This document shows positions 31,938 through 39,275 of a stretch of 45,468 bases of DNA, in pieces (position 1 is the first letter of the stretch; each line of letters opens with the position of its first letter). The stretch lies in the IMG/VR virus record IMGVR_UViG_3300041405_000097, positions 1 to 45,468 of that record. One strand, given 5' to 3'. The translations under genes were made by a program, and so were the position numbers. The notes below the pieces were generated by a model. It saw only the letters and a program-made list of their open reading frames with translations, was not told where the DNA came from and ran no database searches. The stretch comes from a virus.

Positions 31938-33182
31938 TTACTTTGTATAGAACTTCATCGTCATTGCACGAAGGATGAGATACAGCGTCAAGCCCGTACG
32001 AGTAGCGGCGATCTGGCCAGAGTGTTTAGAGTTGGTAGCGTTCTTAACGATCTGGTCACCCATATCCCGAATCAACAATACACGTGGATCGGAAGACTTA
32101 GGTGCCATCAACAACAAACGTAGTCGAGTAGTTAGATCCTTAAGGTCGTTCTGACGTTGTACCGACTGCTTAATAGACTGCATGTACTCAAAGCAATAGA
32201 GCAATGTTTCATCAACGAACTTAGTGAGGTCCTTAGATCGAGGCTGGTTAAAGTTACGAGCTAAGAATTCCAAAGAGTTGATCAACATTTGTTCTGGCAT
32301 CGTGTGCATGGCATTACCAACTACACCAAGCAAGTCTGACTTGATCAAGTTATCTTTGTTCGTGCACACATTGTGCATATAGCCGATGTAGTTACGGTAA
32401 CCGTTTACTTTGTCACGCAGTGCCATCTCACCGTCGGTATTGATCATGATGTCGGAAGTAGTCCGAATCATAGCACCCGCGTTCAAGGTAGCGATGTACA
32501 CTGAGTAGTATTTGTTGATCAGTTCACGGATACGAGTTTGAGTGTCGGTTACAACACGTCGTGTCCAGTAATCATAATCTACATCAGGTTGTTCTGACAG
32601 TACCGGGTAGTAGATAGACTCCGGTGAGATAATCCCTTCAGCTCGATCCTTAACCAGATTACCCCAGCTACCCAGTGTCTTGATGTCGAACTTATAGTTG
32701 AGCGCGGCAAAGGCGGCTTCTGCTACCTCACGTCTCGCAGCATACTTAAAGCGACGCACTAACAGCGAGGTGATGTACTTGTAGTGTAGAACTTGAAACG
32801 CGTGCTTACACGCTTCCTGACGCGTTCTGAGTGGGATATCGGTTTCCTTCATAAGACGCATCGTAATGTAACCCGGAGTGTAGTTCATCACGTCTGATGC
32901 CACTTTCTGGTTTACTGGGTCTACGCCTTCTGCACGCTGGAAATCATGTTGCAGGTGATCTTCATCTATACGCAATACGTCATCGAACCAAAGCTCTCGG
33001 TCTGTGTCATAGAAGTAGACTGGGTTCACGCCCATCAATACCCCACCGAAGAAAGCAGAGTGGTCTTCATTACGGTTCATGAAACGAATCGAATACTCAA
33101 TGATCCGTTTACATAGGGCTGTATCGAACTTGACATTTTTGAAATGTTCATCCATTACCTCCCGCATTGTTTTCTTAGCCAT
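31938..33182 (-). CDS. phiKZ-like hypothetical, possible virion protein (414 aa)
   Basis: Starts MAKKTMREVMDEHFKNVKFD with AGAGG upstream. Largely helical, with repeated basic and Tyr-rich helices (YKYITSLLVRRFKYAARREV, TQTRIRELINKYYSVYIATL). No known motif. In the structural region on the minus strand; the size and codon bias fit the neighbouring virion genes, but virion membership is inferred only. Confidence 0.7.
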   Translation of the reverse strand: MAKKTMREVMDEHFKNVKFDTALCKRIIEYSIRFMNRNEDHSAFFGGVLMGVNPVYFYDTDRELWFDDVLRIDEDHLQHDFQRAEGVDPVNQKVASDVMNYTPGYITMRLMKETDIPLRTRQEACKHAFQVLHYKYITSLLVRRFKYAARREVAEAAFAALNYKFDIKTLGSWGNLVKDRAEGIISPESIYYPVLSEQPDVDYDYWTRRVVTDTQTRIRELINKYYSVYIATLNAGAMIRTTSDIMINTDGEMALRDKVNGYRNYIGYMHNVCTNKDNLIKSDLLGVVGNAMHTMPEQMLINSLEFLARNFNQPRSKDLTKFVDETLLYCFEYMQSIKQSVQRQNDLKDLTTRLRLLLMAPKSSDPRVLLIRDMGDQIVKNATNSKHSGQIAATRTGLTLYLILRAMTMKFYTK

Positions 33183-33246
33183 GGCTATAGCCTCTTGATT
33201 AATCAGATTATTGGGTATGGGTGTAGATTAGAACCCTTTTAAAGAG

Positions 33247-33254
33247 TATATTAC
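33247..33254 (+). promoter_or_regulatory. phiKZ-type early promoter (TATATTAC)
   Basis: TATATTAC with GATTAGAACCCTTTTAAAGAG upstream, the closest match to the 5715 site. It lies 37 bases before the start at 33291, between divergent genes. Confidence 0.75.
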
Positions 33255-33290
33255 TATTTCGAATATACTAACATTAACAGGAGTTAATAG

Positions 33291-33683
33291 ATGACTCGTT
33301 CAGATAAAGTAGAAGCGGCTTTTAAAGCGTGTGGTATTGGTGGACGTTTTAGTAAGTTCAGTTTACAGCGAGACGGCACTCGCGTGAAGATGATCGATCA
33401 AGGTAAGCCTTCATTAAACCGTTGGAACTACCGCTTGCTTGACCAGTTCAATGCGAGTAACTATACTGAAGTCAACAGCGTGATGGCGGAACGAATGGTT
33501 AAAGATGACTCAGTCTGGGTCAGCCATTTCAATACCGCTCAAAAAATTATCGCCCACATGGTTCGGGTTGTTGACAGACCTGTTCTGCCAAGCGATAATC
33601 GCTACTTCGTAGATCGTAAGTCTGATTCGATCTTTATCGTCAACCACGGGTATTCCATCGGAATCGTTCCGGCTGTTAACTGA
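33291..33683 (+). CDS. Hypothetical early protein (130 aa)
   Basis: Starts MTRSDKVEAAFKACGIGGRF with AGGAG upstream, the first gene behind a TATATTAC promoter. Alpha/beta with a basic N-terminal half and a final beta pair (DSIFIVNHGYSIGIVPAVN). Start of a plus-strand run to 35416. No known family. Confidence 0.75.
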   Translation: MTRSDKVEAAFKACGIGGRFSKFSLQRDGTRVKMIDQGKPSLNRWNYRLLDQFNASNYTEVNSVMAERMVKDDSVWVSHFNTAQKIIAHMVRVVDRPVLPSDNRYFVDRKSDSIFIVNHGYSIGIVPAVN

Positions 33684-33691
33684 GTAGACAC

Positions 33692-34075
33692 ATGCAACTA
33701 GAAATACAGGATGTATCACTAGACCAGATCCTCGACTATACCTGTAAACAGGATATGGTTGGCATTGAGATATGGGAGCGAGTGGTACTTGATTCCGCAA
33801 TGATTATCCCGATGATGCGCAATGGGACTTACTCTAAACTGCGCAAGGGTTATGGGTTATTCATCGAAGGGGTGATGGTAGGTTACGCTGTAACTTACCC
33901 GCCCGAGAATTCGCTGGAACTATTGCATATCACCAAAGGGTGCCGTGGCAATGGTTTGGCTCAATGGTTCCTGCGTGACCTGTGTGTCGATAACGTAAGT
34001 GTTGACGTTAACAATCAAGCAGCAATTAATCTTTACACGAAACTCGGTTATGAAATCGATTTGATCAAGGAGTAA
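33692..34075 (+). CDS. GNAT-like N-acetyltransferase (127 aa)
   Basis: The C-terminal half shows GNAT signatures: GLFIEGVMVGYAVTY (strands 2-4), CRGNGLAQWFL (84-94, the R-x-x-G-x-A acetyl-CoA pyrophosphate loop), and SVDVNNQAAINLYTKLGYE (103-121, the N..A..lY.k.GF motif of RimI-like enzymes). The N-terminal half (to about residue 50) is divergent and the protein is slightly shorter than a full GNAT domain (~150 aa). It would acetylate an amino group of an unknown host or phage target. Overlaps nothing; spacing to neighbours is 4-8 bases. Confidence 0.8.
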   Translation: MQLEIQDVSLDQILDYTCKQDMVGIEIWERVVLDSAMIIPMMRNGTYSKLRKGYGLFIEGVMVGYAVTYPPENSLELLHITKGCRGNGLAQWFLRDLCVDNVSVDVNNQAAINLYTKLGYEIDLIKE

Positions 34076-34079
34076 CACC

Positions 34080-34373
34080 GTGTCACGTTTCTTATTCAGT
34101 CCTGCTTTTAGATTCACCCAAGAATTAATAGAATGGTTCGAAGATCAACCCGAACCATATGGTCGAACCGTAGCACGTGTACTGGCTGCACCAATCAGTG
34201 GTGGCCTGCGAATCAATAACCTCGAGAAGTCTAAGAATGTGACTATCGAGGTTAGCGGCGCATTGGTCCAAGTGGACTACTATGGTGAACAAGAAAGACC
34301 CCTCGAAAGCAACTGGCGTGCAATTGATGAGGTATCCACCATCGGTGAAGAAATCGTAGAATTCTTTAAATAA
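34080..34373 (+). CDS. Hypothetical protein (97 aa)
   Basis: GTG start at 34080 with AAGGAG upstream. (M)SRFLFSPAFRFTQELIEWFE; a helical N-terminus, a beta unit (KNVTIEVSGALVQVDYYG) and a C-terminal acidic helix (IGEEIVEFFK). Part of the operon 33291-35416. No known family. Confidence 0.7.
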   Translation: MSRFLFSPAFRFTQELIEWFEDQPEPYGRTVARVLAAPISGGLRINNLEKSKNVTIEVSGALVQVDYYGEQERPLESNWRAIDEVSTIGEEIVEFFK

Positions 34374-34388
34374 CTAGGAGTAATACCA

Positions 34389-35126
34389 ATGGCTGTAGTT
34401 CGTACTTTCAATGTAAGTTCCCGTGCTAACGTCATCAATGCAATGATTGCATTGCAAATGAATGACGACCACCCAGATGATCTGTTCATCTCCAATGCTG
34501 ATGATGGCTATCGTTTCTCCACCTGGGGTGGTGAGCGTAGCGTCGTAGTTATCGGTCATCCCATCAGCTTGGACGTTGTCCGAGTGACTTGGAAAGAACT
34601 CGCTGGTGACGGTGAGCGGGCATGGGATGAAGATATCACCACCCACAGTATGCTGTCGGCTGAAGCGCTGGCTAAGACCATCGTGGAATTTATCTGCGCT
34701 GGTTCATGGCCTCCGTGCTGTGTACGTCACCGTAAGCGCATGCCGCACGTGACTACCATGCGTGATGATAAACCATACGGCACTGTCGATGTGGTTGTTC
34801 AGATCAATTCCAGCTATGAAACGATGGCTTTGTTCTCTGAATTCAAAGAGCACAACATGTCATACAAGCAAGACATGGGTGGTTACATGCACACCATCGG
34901 TCATATCAATGACCGCCCTATTTGCGTCTCGCCTATGATCCACGTGATTGATGGCGTAAACGTAATGTACGTCGAAGCTACCAGTGGTTTGGTAGACTGG
35001 GACTTGATTGAGGAATGGATCAAAGGCATTGTCCCTGAAGATGTACGGATCGTAACTGATCCAACCAACCTACTGGGTGAAATTCGCTCAGTAATCCGCA
35101 ACCGCGAGGCAGAAACGGCTACATAG
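34389..35126 (+). CDS. Hypothetical protein, two alpha/beta halves (245 aa)
   Basis: Starts MAVVRTFNVSSRANVINAMI with AGGAG upstream. Two units are seen: residues ~1-105 (strands around RSVVVIGHPISLDVVRVTW, ending in a helix AEALAKTIVEFI) and ~125-245 (strands YGTVDVVVQINSS, GVNVMYVEATSGLVDWDLIE). They are linked by a Pro/Cys/Arg-rich stretch (WPPCCVRHRKRMPH). Might be a fused pair of related domains. No known function. Confidence 0.7.
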   Translation: MAVVRTFNVSSRANVINAMIALQMNDDHPDDLFISNADDGYRFSTWGGERSVVVIGHPISLDVVRVTWKELAGDGERAWDEDITTHSMLSAEALAKTIVEFICAGSWPPCCVRHRKRMPHVTTMRDDKPYGTVDVVVQINSSYETMALFSEFKEHNMSYKQDMGGYMHTIGHINDRPICVSPMIHVIDGVNVMYVEATSGLVDWDLIEEWIKGIVPEDVRIVTDPTNLLGEIRSVIRNREAETAT

Positions 35127-35137
35127 GAGTACGTCAC

Positions 35138-35416
35138 ATGAACCACGATCGTGATCAGATCATGATGGTGACTTGCAATCCAGTAATGACGGAGGCGAGT
35201 TCTCTCGGGTTTGTGAAGAACATCATTCATCTGCCTGATGGTAAGTGGAACGTATCCCTTACCCCCGATGCTGATGAAGCGCTCATCTATGGCGATGAGT
35301 GCGAGGTTCTGATCAACTGGCTGAACGATGGTACCGATATCGTAATTGTTGATATCGATCCAACTTTCGTATGTCAGTTTTCCCGAATGCACAAAAAGAT
35401 CCTGCATCACTCTTAA
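35138..35416 (+). CDS. Hypothetical protein (92 aa)
   Basis: Starts MNHDRDQIMMVTCNPVMTEA with AGGAG upstream. Alpha/beta, acidic in the middle (LTPDADEALIYGDECEVLI) and ends FSRMHKKILHHS. It closes the operon at a strong terminator. No known family. Confidence 0.7.
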   Translation: MNHDRDQIMMVTCNPVMTEASSLGFVKNIIHLPDGKWNVSLTPDADEALIYGDECEVLINWLNDGTDIVIVDIDPTFVCQFSRMHKKILHHS

Positions 35417-35421
35417 CCGTG

Positions 35422-35458
35422 GCCGCTCCTTCGGGAGCGGCTTCTGTTTCTTTTTTCT
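35422..35458 (+). terminator. Strong intrinsic terminator
   Basis: 8-bp stem GCCGCTCC / GGAGCGGC closed by TTCG, followed by TTCTGTTTCTTTTTTC. It ends the 33291 operon. Confidence 0.9.
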
Positions 35459-35496
35459 TCTATCATGTGTAATCAATAGCATTAACCGAGGTCACT

Positions 35497-36312
35497 ATGA
35501 GTTGCTGCGGCATAAGAGAAATCCCGGATTCAAACATTCCGTTTGATCACATGGGTTGTCCATGCGACACTTGGGCACACCTGAAAGATATGTTCGTGTA
35601 TCTTAAGGACGAACGTGCTGGCGTTGTACCCTGTAAACCAGAACAGTTTAATGTCCAGTGGACCTTTATCGATGCGACTACTTATATGTTCGCTGTCACC
35701 GATAAACTGACTGGCGAAATAATCGAATATAGCGTGGTAAAAGAGTTCTCTCAAGAATCTCCTGAGCAAGCTTTTGAGCGCGACTGGCGCCAAAGGGAAC
35801 TCGTGTATAACCGTGGAGTTAATCGTGCCTTGGAGGATCTCCTAGAGGCCATGGAGGAGACTAACCCACAGATTCAATACAAGCTCCAACGAGTACCAAT
35901 GCGTTCACACGTAATTCACAAGCCTATTCGTGAAGACTTGGGCGTAGTCCTATTTAAAGTGGATTATGTCGTAGAAACCCGAGTAGGTGAACCCTACGGA
36001 AAAGACGTGTGGGATACCACGTATCAAGATACTGTGATTCAACTCCCACCGATCATCGATAAGATCGCTTATGGTACTGATGTACTGTTGAAGCGTTTCC
36101 GTAAACTGGGTGTTCGATTTACCGGTATCGTTAACGAAGAACTGGAAGACCTTAAACGGTTTACTATCACTGGTGTTAGTTATCGTGACAACACTACCAA
36201 TACTAAAGTACTAATTAGTTATCAGGAAATGGATCTAGAGAATCCTATCCTGCGTGCATACCACGAGTACTTCACTGACAAAGGACCACAGAATGGCTAT
36301 TTCAACTGCTGA
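35497..36312 (+). CDS. Hypothetical protein (271 aa)
   Basis: Starts MSCCGIREIPDSNIPFDHMG with CGAGG upstream. The N-terminus has a CC and a CPC (Cys3-Cys4, Cys21, Cys23), which could bind a metal ion. The rest is mixed beta/helix (FNVQWTFIDATTYMFAVTD; ALEDLLEAMEE). No catalytic motif recognised. Overlaps the next gene by 20 bases. Confidence 0.75.
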   Translation: MSCCGIREIPDSNIPFDHMGCPCDTWAHLKDMFVYLKDERAGVVPCKPEQFNVQWTFIDATTYMFAVTDKLTGEIIEYSVVKEFSQESPEQAFERDWRQRELVYNRGVNRALEDLLEAMEETNPQIQYKLQRVPMRSHVIHKPIREDLGVVLFKVDYVVETRVGEPYGKDVWDTTYQDTVIQLPPIIDKIAYGTDVLLKRFRKLGVRFTGIVNEELEDLKRFTITGVSYRDNTTNTKVLISYQEMDLENPILRAYHEYFTDKGPQNGYFNC

Positions 36313-36646
36313 TCGATTTGAATACGATGTACCCACTCAAGCTACTGCTATGGGGATTCCTCCAAGCATTCTTAAAGTGGTAATTCGTAAGTTGTTTGGT
36401 TTCGCTACCCAAGGGATCGTACCAGATAAACTACACTTCGTTGAACAAGCTAAAGCGTTTGCTAATAACAAAGACCGCGATGGTAACGTATTAGCTGTGC
36501 ATGCCTCTACTCGATTGCTACTGAATAGTGAAGATACCATGACTATCGGTTTGCGTCCAGGTGAAGGCACTGACTTGGCTACCTTACAAGCCTACATCGA
36601 TAAAGCTGCTCCGATGGTGTCTGATCTGAGTGCTTGGAAGGCATAA
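36293..36646 (+). CDS. Hypothetical protein (117 aa)
   Basis: ATG 36293 has AAGGA upstream and is preferred over the earlier in-frame ATG at 36254. It begins MAISTADRFEYDVPTQATAM. Mostly helical, with basic residues in ILKVVIRKLFGFATQ. Its N-terminal codons overlap the end of the preceding gene. It ends just before a hairpin terminator. No known family. Confidence 0.7.
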   Translation: MAISTADRFEYDVPTQATAMGIPPSILKVVIRKLFGFATQGIVPDKLHFVEQAKAFANNKDRDGNVLAVHASTRLLLNSEDTMTIGLRPGEGTDLATLQAYIDKAAPMVSDLSAWKA

Positions 36647-36650
36647 TAGC

Positions 36651-36670
36651 GTCCTCCCTTCGGGGAGGAC
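36651..36670 (+). terminator. Terminator-like hairpin
   Basis: 8-bp stem GTCCTCCC / GGGAGGAC with a TTCG loop, the same stem-loop as at 43139. It is followed by ATTATGACG, so the U-tract is poor. Confidence 0.6.
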
Positions 36671-36691
36671 ATTATGACGTCAACTCAAAAG

Positions 36692-36710
36692 ATTTCAAAT
36701 TTATATCATG
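36692..36710 (+). promoter_or_regulatory. AT-rich element shared with the 11240 gene's upstream region
   Basis: ATTTCAAATTTATATCATG differs at two positions from 11185-11203. Both copies lie just upstream of plus-strand genes lacking TATATTAC and just after a gap or terminator, so a second phage promoter class is possible. Confidence 0.45.
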
Positions 36711-36743
36711 GTAGGGTATATTGACAAATAAAGGTGTCCTTAA

Positions 36744-36965
36744 ATGGCGAAGATCTCCAAGGGTAAGTTCCGTTGGTTACGGGCAGTGTACAAGGCCCAC
36801 ATTCCACGAATGTTTTACAACCGAGACGGTGACCTGTGCATGCAGTACTTAACTAAGGTATTCGTTGGTGTACGGATGTCTGGCGTTCAGGGCATGAAAG
36901 GTCCGTCGGGTCAAGAACTAAATAACACTTTGGAATACACGATCGATTTCACAGGGAATAAATAA
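36744..36965 (+). CDS. Small protein with SKGK leader (73 aa)
   Basis: Starts MAKISKGKFRWLRAVYKAHI with AAGG upstream. Basic N-terminal half and a beta-rich C-terminus (ELNNTLEYTIDFTGNK). It shares the N-terminal (I/V)S(K/R)G(K/R) signature with 37995, 38156 and 38539. TAATG overlap with the next gene. Function unknown. Confidence 0.7.
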   Translation: MAKISKGKFRWLRAVYKAHIPRMFYNRDGDLCMQYLTKVFVGVRMSGVQGMKGPSGQELNNTLEYTIDFTGNK

Positions 36966-37138
36966 TGTTCTGGTTCGGATTGTTCTTAGTTATTCTGGGT
37001 ACTATACTCGGTACTCTTACCTTCACGTTATTTCCTAACCGTAATACCTCCGAATGGAAAGATTCATTAGGTTTGTATTGCATCTGCTTCGGGTTGATTG
37101 CTTGGGGTGCTTATGTACTATACCCGGTATCGACGTAA
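36965..37138 (+). CDS. Two-helix membrane protein (57 aa)
   Basis: ATG 36965 shares a base with the preceding stop (TAATG). Two hydrophobic helices: MFWFGLFLVILGTILGTLTF at the N-terminus and LYCICFGLIAWGAYVLY near the C-terminus, joined by a short polar loop (PNRNTSEWKDSLG). A likely small inner-membrane protein. The overlapping next gene and tight spacing support it. Confidence 0.75.
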   Translation: MFWFGLFLVILGTILGTLTFTLFPNRNTSEWKDSLGLYCICFGLIAWGAYVLYPVST

Positions 37139-37388
37139 GCGAACATCTCAAAATGATAAGTACTGCGTCTACGGTGGTGTAAGGATATTAACCTTAGATC
37201 ATGACGGCGTCGATGATGAAATTGATGGTGTTGGTCGTCAACATGCTGAACCAAATGGTTATCCATCGAGTCGCGAACTGATAGGCCGTGGTCGAGACAC
37301 CCGAGAACGTCGTCATATGGAAGCATGTGATCCATTTAATGAATGGCGTTCTAATGAGTCACTTCGTGAACGATGGGGTATCGAATGA
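37113..37388 (+). CDS. Charged protein, first of three tandem paralogues (91 aa)
   Basis: ATG 37113 overlaps the membrane-protein gene by 26 bases. It begins MYYTRYRRKRTSQNDKYCVY. Very hydrophilic and rich in Arg, Asp, Glu, Gly and His (RGRDTRERRHMEACDPFNEW). It shares the N-R-x-Y and D.DR...ER....P(F/W)..EA pattern with the next two genes. No structural domain is evident; it may be disordered. ATGA overlap with the next gene. Confidence 0.65.
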   Translation: MYYTRYRRKRTSQNDKYCVYGGVRILTLDHDGVDDEIDGVGRQHAEPNGYPSSRELIGRGRDTRERRHMEACDPFNEWRSNESLRERWGIE

Positions 37389-37684
37389 AAGGTGGTGTAT
37401 ACAAGAATCGATACTACATGGGGGTTCGTCCGGGTTTAGGCGTACGTACTCGCGATGATAACACTCATGGTCTTGCAACAATGGATCGTGATCGTAAACC
37501 TCTTGAGCGTGATGTACCTTGGTTTACGGAGGCCATGCGGGGTGAACCTACTGACGAAAGCCTTTGGCGTGAATCGGATAAAGCTCGTTGTGAAGTAGAC
37601 ATTTTCTGGTCGATGAATAACCGGAATTGCAGTGCATTCGCTGATCACGATGATTATCGAGCTGACTGGGGTACTGGTCGATGA
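37385..37684 (+). CDS. Charged protein, second of three tandem paralogues (99 aa)
   Basis: ATGA overlap on both sides shows operon coupling. It begins MKGGVYKNRYYMGVRPGLGV. Hydrophilic and charged throughout (MDRDRKPLERDVPWF, DESLWRESDKARCEV). The stretch ESLWRE resembles ESLRER of the first copy. No known domain. Confidence 0.65.
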   Translation: MKGGVYKNRYYMGVRPGLGVRTRDDNTHGLATMDRDRKPLERDVPWFTEAMRGEPTDESLWRESDKARCEVDIFWSMNNRNCSAFADHDDYRADWGTGR

Positions 37685-38007
37685 GGTTTAAGAACCGTTG
37701 TTATGAACAAGTCCGTGTGGCTTATAAAGGCATGGGTTGTGAATGGACGCATGGTTATTACCAAACAGATGAAGCGGCACGTCAACATCGGAGACCACAT
37801 GGTAATCGGTTTGATCACGATGATCCAAACTATGATCTTGGTCGTAGACGTGACTCTGAAGACAACCCAGACATCTGGGATGCTTCTGAAGGCGAGGGTA
37901 AAGGGTTTCCATTTGAACGCGGTGCAGAGCGTGGTAACGCGTGGCATCGTAAACGCACTGAAGGTTGTGTTATACCAGAAGAGGACGATGAACAATGGGT
38001 CGAGTAA
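37681..38007 (+). CDS. Charged protein, third of three tandem paralogues (108 aa)
   Basis: ATGA overlap with the preceding gene. It begins MRFKNRCYEQVRVAYKGMGC. Rich in Arg, His, Asp, Glu and Gly (RRPHGNRFDHDDPNYDLGRR, GFPFERGAERGNAWHRKR). N-terminal KNR-C/Y-Y matches KNRYY of the second copy. Function unknown, possibly nucleic-acid or RNA binding given the charge pattern, but that is conjecture. Confidence 0.65.
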   Translation: MRFKNRCYEQVRVAYKGMGCEWTHGYYQTDEAARQHRRPHGNRFDHDDPNYDLGRRRDSEDNPDIWDASEGEGKGFPFERGAERGNAWHRKRTEGCVIPEEDDEQWVE

Positions 38008-38159
38008 GTCGCGGTAAGGTTGCCGATTTAAAGAAACGTTTGAATGTCATTCATCCGGCATTGCTACCCTACGTTGATATGTACCGTAAAGAAGGTGAAC
38101 GGTTGTTTGGCTTGACTGGATTCAATCCATGTCCGATTAACATGCGGGGCTTGAAATGA
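37995..38159 (+). CDS. Small basic protein with SRGK leader (54 aa)
   Basis: ATG 37995 with GAGG upstream and 13-base overlap with the previous gene; ATGA overlap with the next. It begins MGRVSRGKVADLKKRLNVIH and ends in a Pro/Cys-containing tail (FNPCPINMRGLK). Shares the SRGK/SKGK N-terminus with its downstream neighbours, so it belongs to the same family. Confidence 0.7.
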   Translation: MGRVSRGKVADLKKRLNVIHPALLPYVDMYRKEGERLFGLTGFNPCPINMRGLK

Positions 38160-38542
38160 TTTCCAAAGGTAAACGTCAGAATCTAGTACGTACGTTTGCG
38201 TGCCTTGACTTTATCCGTAAGATGGGTTTACCTAACGGTAGTATCGATGTCTTTGGATTGTGTGCACGTGCTGGTCGACTAGCCCATATCCGTCAACCAA
38301 GAACACCAGAACCATTCGACTACGACAAGTTCTTAGCTACGGCTATGGGGTCATGTAAGGCATGGGACACCGTAGGTAAGATATCGCTTGAGATCGGTGA
38401 GGAGATACTGCGTCGTCAAGAACAGCAGTTGGTGCATAAACCTCGGGTAGTGGTGGTACGCGAGATCGATCATTCTGATCCAACCCTACCGCAAGGTGAT
38501 GGATATTTTTATCTACCCTTCCCAGAGAAAGGTCCATTATGA
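38156..38542 (+). CDS. Protein with SKGK leader (128 aa)
   Basis: ATGA overlap with 37995. It begins MISKGKRQNLVRTFACLDFI. The C-terminal half KISLEIGEEILRRQEQQLVHKPRVVVV aligns with DVEIAISIERRSIHKPYLEI in the next gene, so the two are paralogues beyond the leader. Mixed helix/strand; ends acidic (PFPEKGPL). Function unknown. Confidence 0.7.
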   Translation: MISKGKRQNLVRTFACLDFIRKMGLPNGSIDVFGLCARAGRLAHIRQPRTPEPFDYDKFLATAMGSCKAWDTVGKISLEIGEEILRRQEQQLVHKPRVVVVREIDHSDPTLPQGDGYFYLPFPEKGPL

Positions 38543-39168
38543 GTCGCATCAGCAAAGGTAGGTTGAAAAACTTGTGGTCATTGTACAACGTCTGGTTGTT
38601 CATTGAACTGCGTGCTTATTATGCCACTGCGGCTAAGTGGCGTAGTCGGTTAGCCGATCCACGTGTTAAAGCTCGGATCGGAGCATTCCGTAGTAGGGTT
38701 CCATCGGAAATGCCCTTTGTTCGTGAAGTGGCAGCTAAAGGTTATTATGATGGCTGTCGGTCGATCTCATCTGAACTAGATGTTGAGATAGCAATCTCTA
38801 TCGAGCGCAGATCCATACATAAACCATATCTCGAGATTAAACGTGGTCGTCATCGCAGTGGGTTAGTTTCAACACGTGGTCCGAACGGTGAATTGTTGTC
38901 GACGTTGTTTGATCCAGCTGGTAACATATTGGCATATGACCTTGAAGCGGATGTAATAAGCGTTCGAGCTGGCCAGCTTCGTCGGGAAAGTAGTATGCCC
39001 GGTGTGATCTATACCGACCATGCGATCGATGCAGCATTGCTGGCATACGGAATTGATCAACTTGCAGACCTTAATGTCGCGGATACTTATCCAAAGACAA
39101 TCACGGTTACAGATGAAGCTAATCTGGATCGATTGTCAGACGACATAAAAAGCGCGCGCGGCGCATAA
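38539..39168 (+). CDS. Protein with SKGR leader (209 aa)
   Basis: ATGA overlap with 38156. It begins MSRISKGRLKNLWSLYNVWL. Basic N-terminal half; the block CRSISSELDVEIAISIERRSIHKPYLEI pairs with 38156. The C-terminal half is Leu/Asp-rich and more compact (TDHAIDAALLAYGIDQLADL). Last gene before a hairpin-rich gap. Function unknown. Confidence 0.7.
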   Translation: MSRISKGRLKNLWSLYNVWLFIELRAYYATAAKWRSRLADPRVKARIGAFRSRVPSEMPFVREVAAKGYYDGCRSISSELDVEIAISIERRSIHKPYLEIKRGRHRSGLVSTRGPNGELLSTLFDPAGNILAYDLEADVISVRAGQLRRESSMPGVIYTDHAIDAALLAYGIDQLADLNVADTYPKTITVTDEANLDRLSDDIKSARGA

Positions 39169-39180
39169 GTAATTCTAGGT

Positions 39181-39234
39181 AAAGCAATTTACAACGATAA
39201 ACTTGTTTATCTAAAGAGCTGTTTAAATTGCTTT
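39181..39234 (+). terminator. Nested AT-rich hairpin, possible operon terminator
   Basis: A perfect 11-bp outer stem AAAGCAATTTA / TAAATTGCTTT (39181-39191 and 39224-39234) encloses a second perfect stem GATAAAC / GTTTATC (39196-39211). TTCCTT follows. It comes 12 bases after the stop at 39168, fitting a terminator, but the stem is AT-rich with a long loop, so another role is possible. Confidence 0.5.
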
Positions 39235-39262
39235 TTCCTTAAAAGGTTTTATAAATAAATAG

Positions 39263-39270
39263 TATATTAT
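39263..39270 (+). promoter_or_regulatory. phiKZ-type early promoter variant (TATATTAT)
   Basis: TATATTAT within an AT-rich stretch, immediately followed by GAGGGGGGG. One base off the consensus. Transcription from it would produce a leader starting in or just before the GC hairpin at 39276. Confidence 0.55.
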
Positions 39271-39275
39271 GAGGG

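Noticed and set aside
28023-36685. Shared TGACGTCAACT at 28023 and 36675 as a regulatory site
   Set aside because: Only two copies, one beside a terminator; it may be chance.
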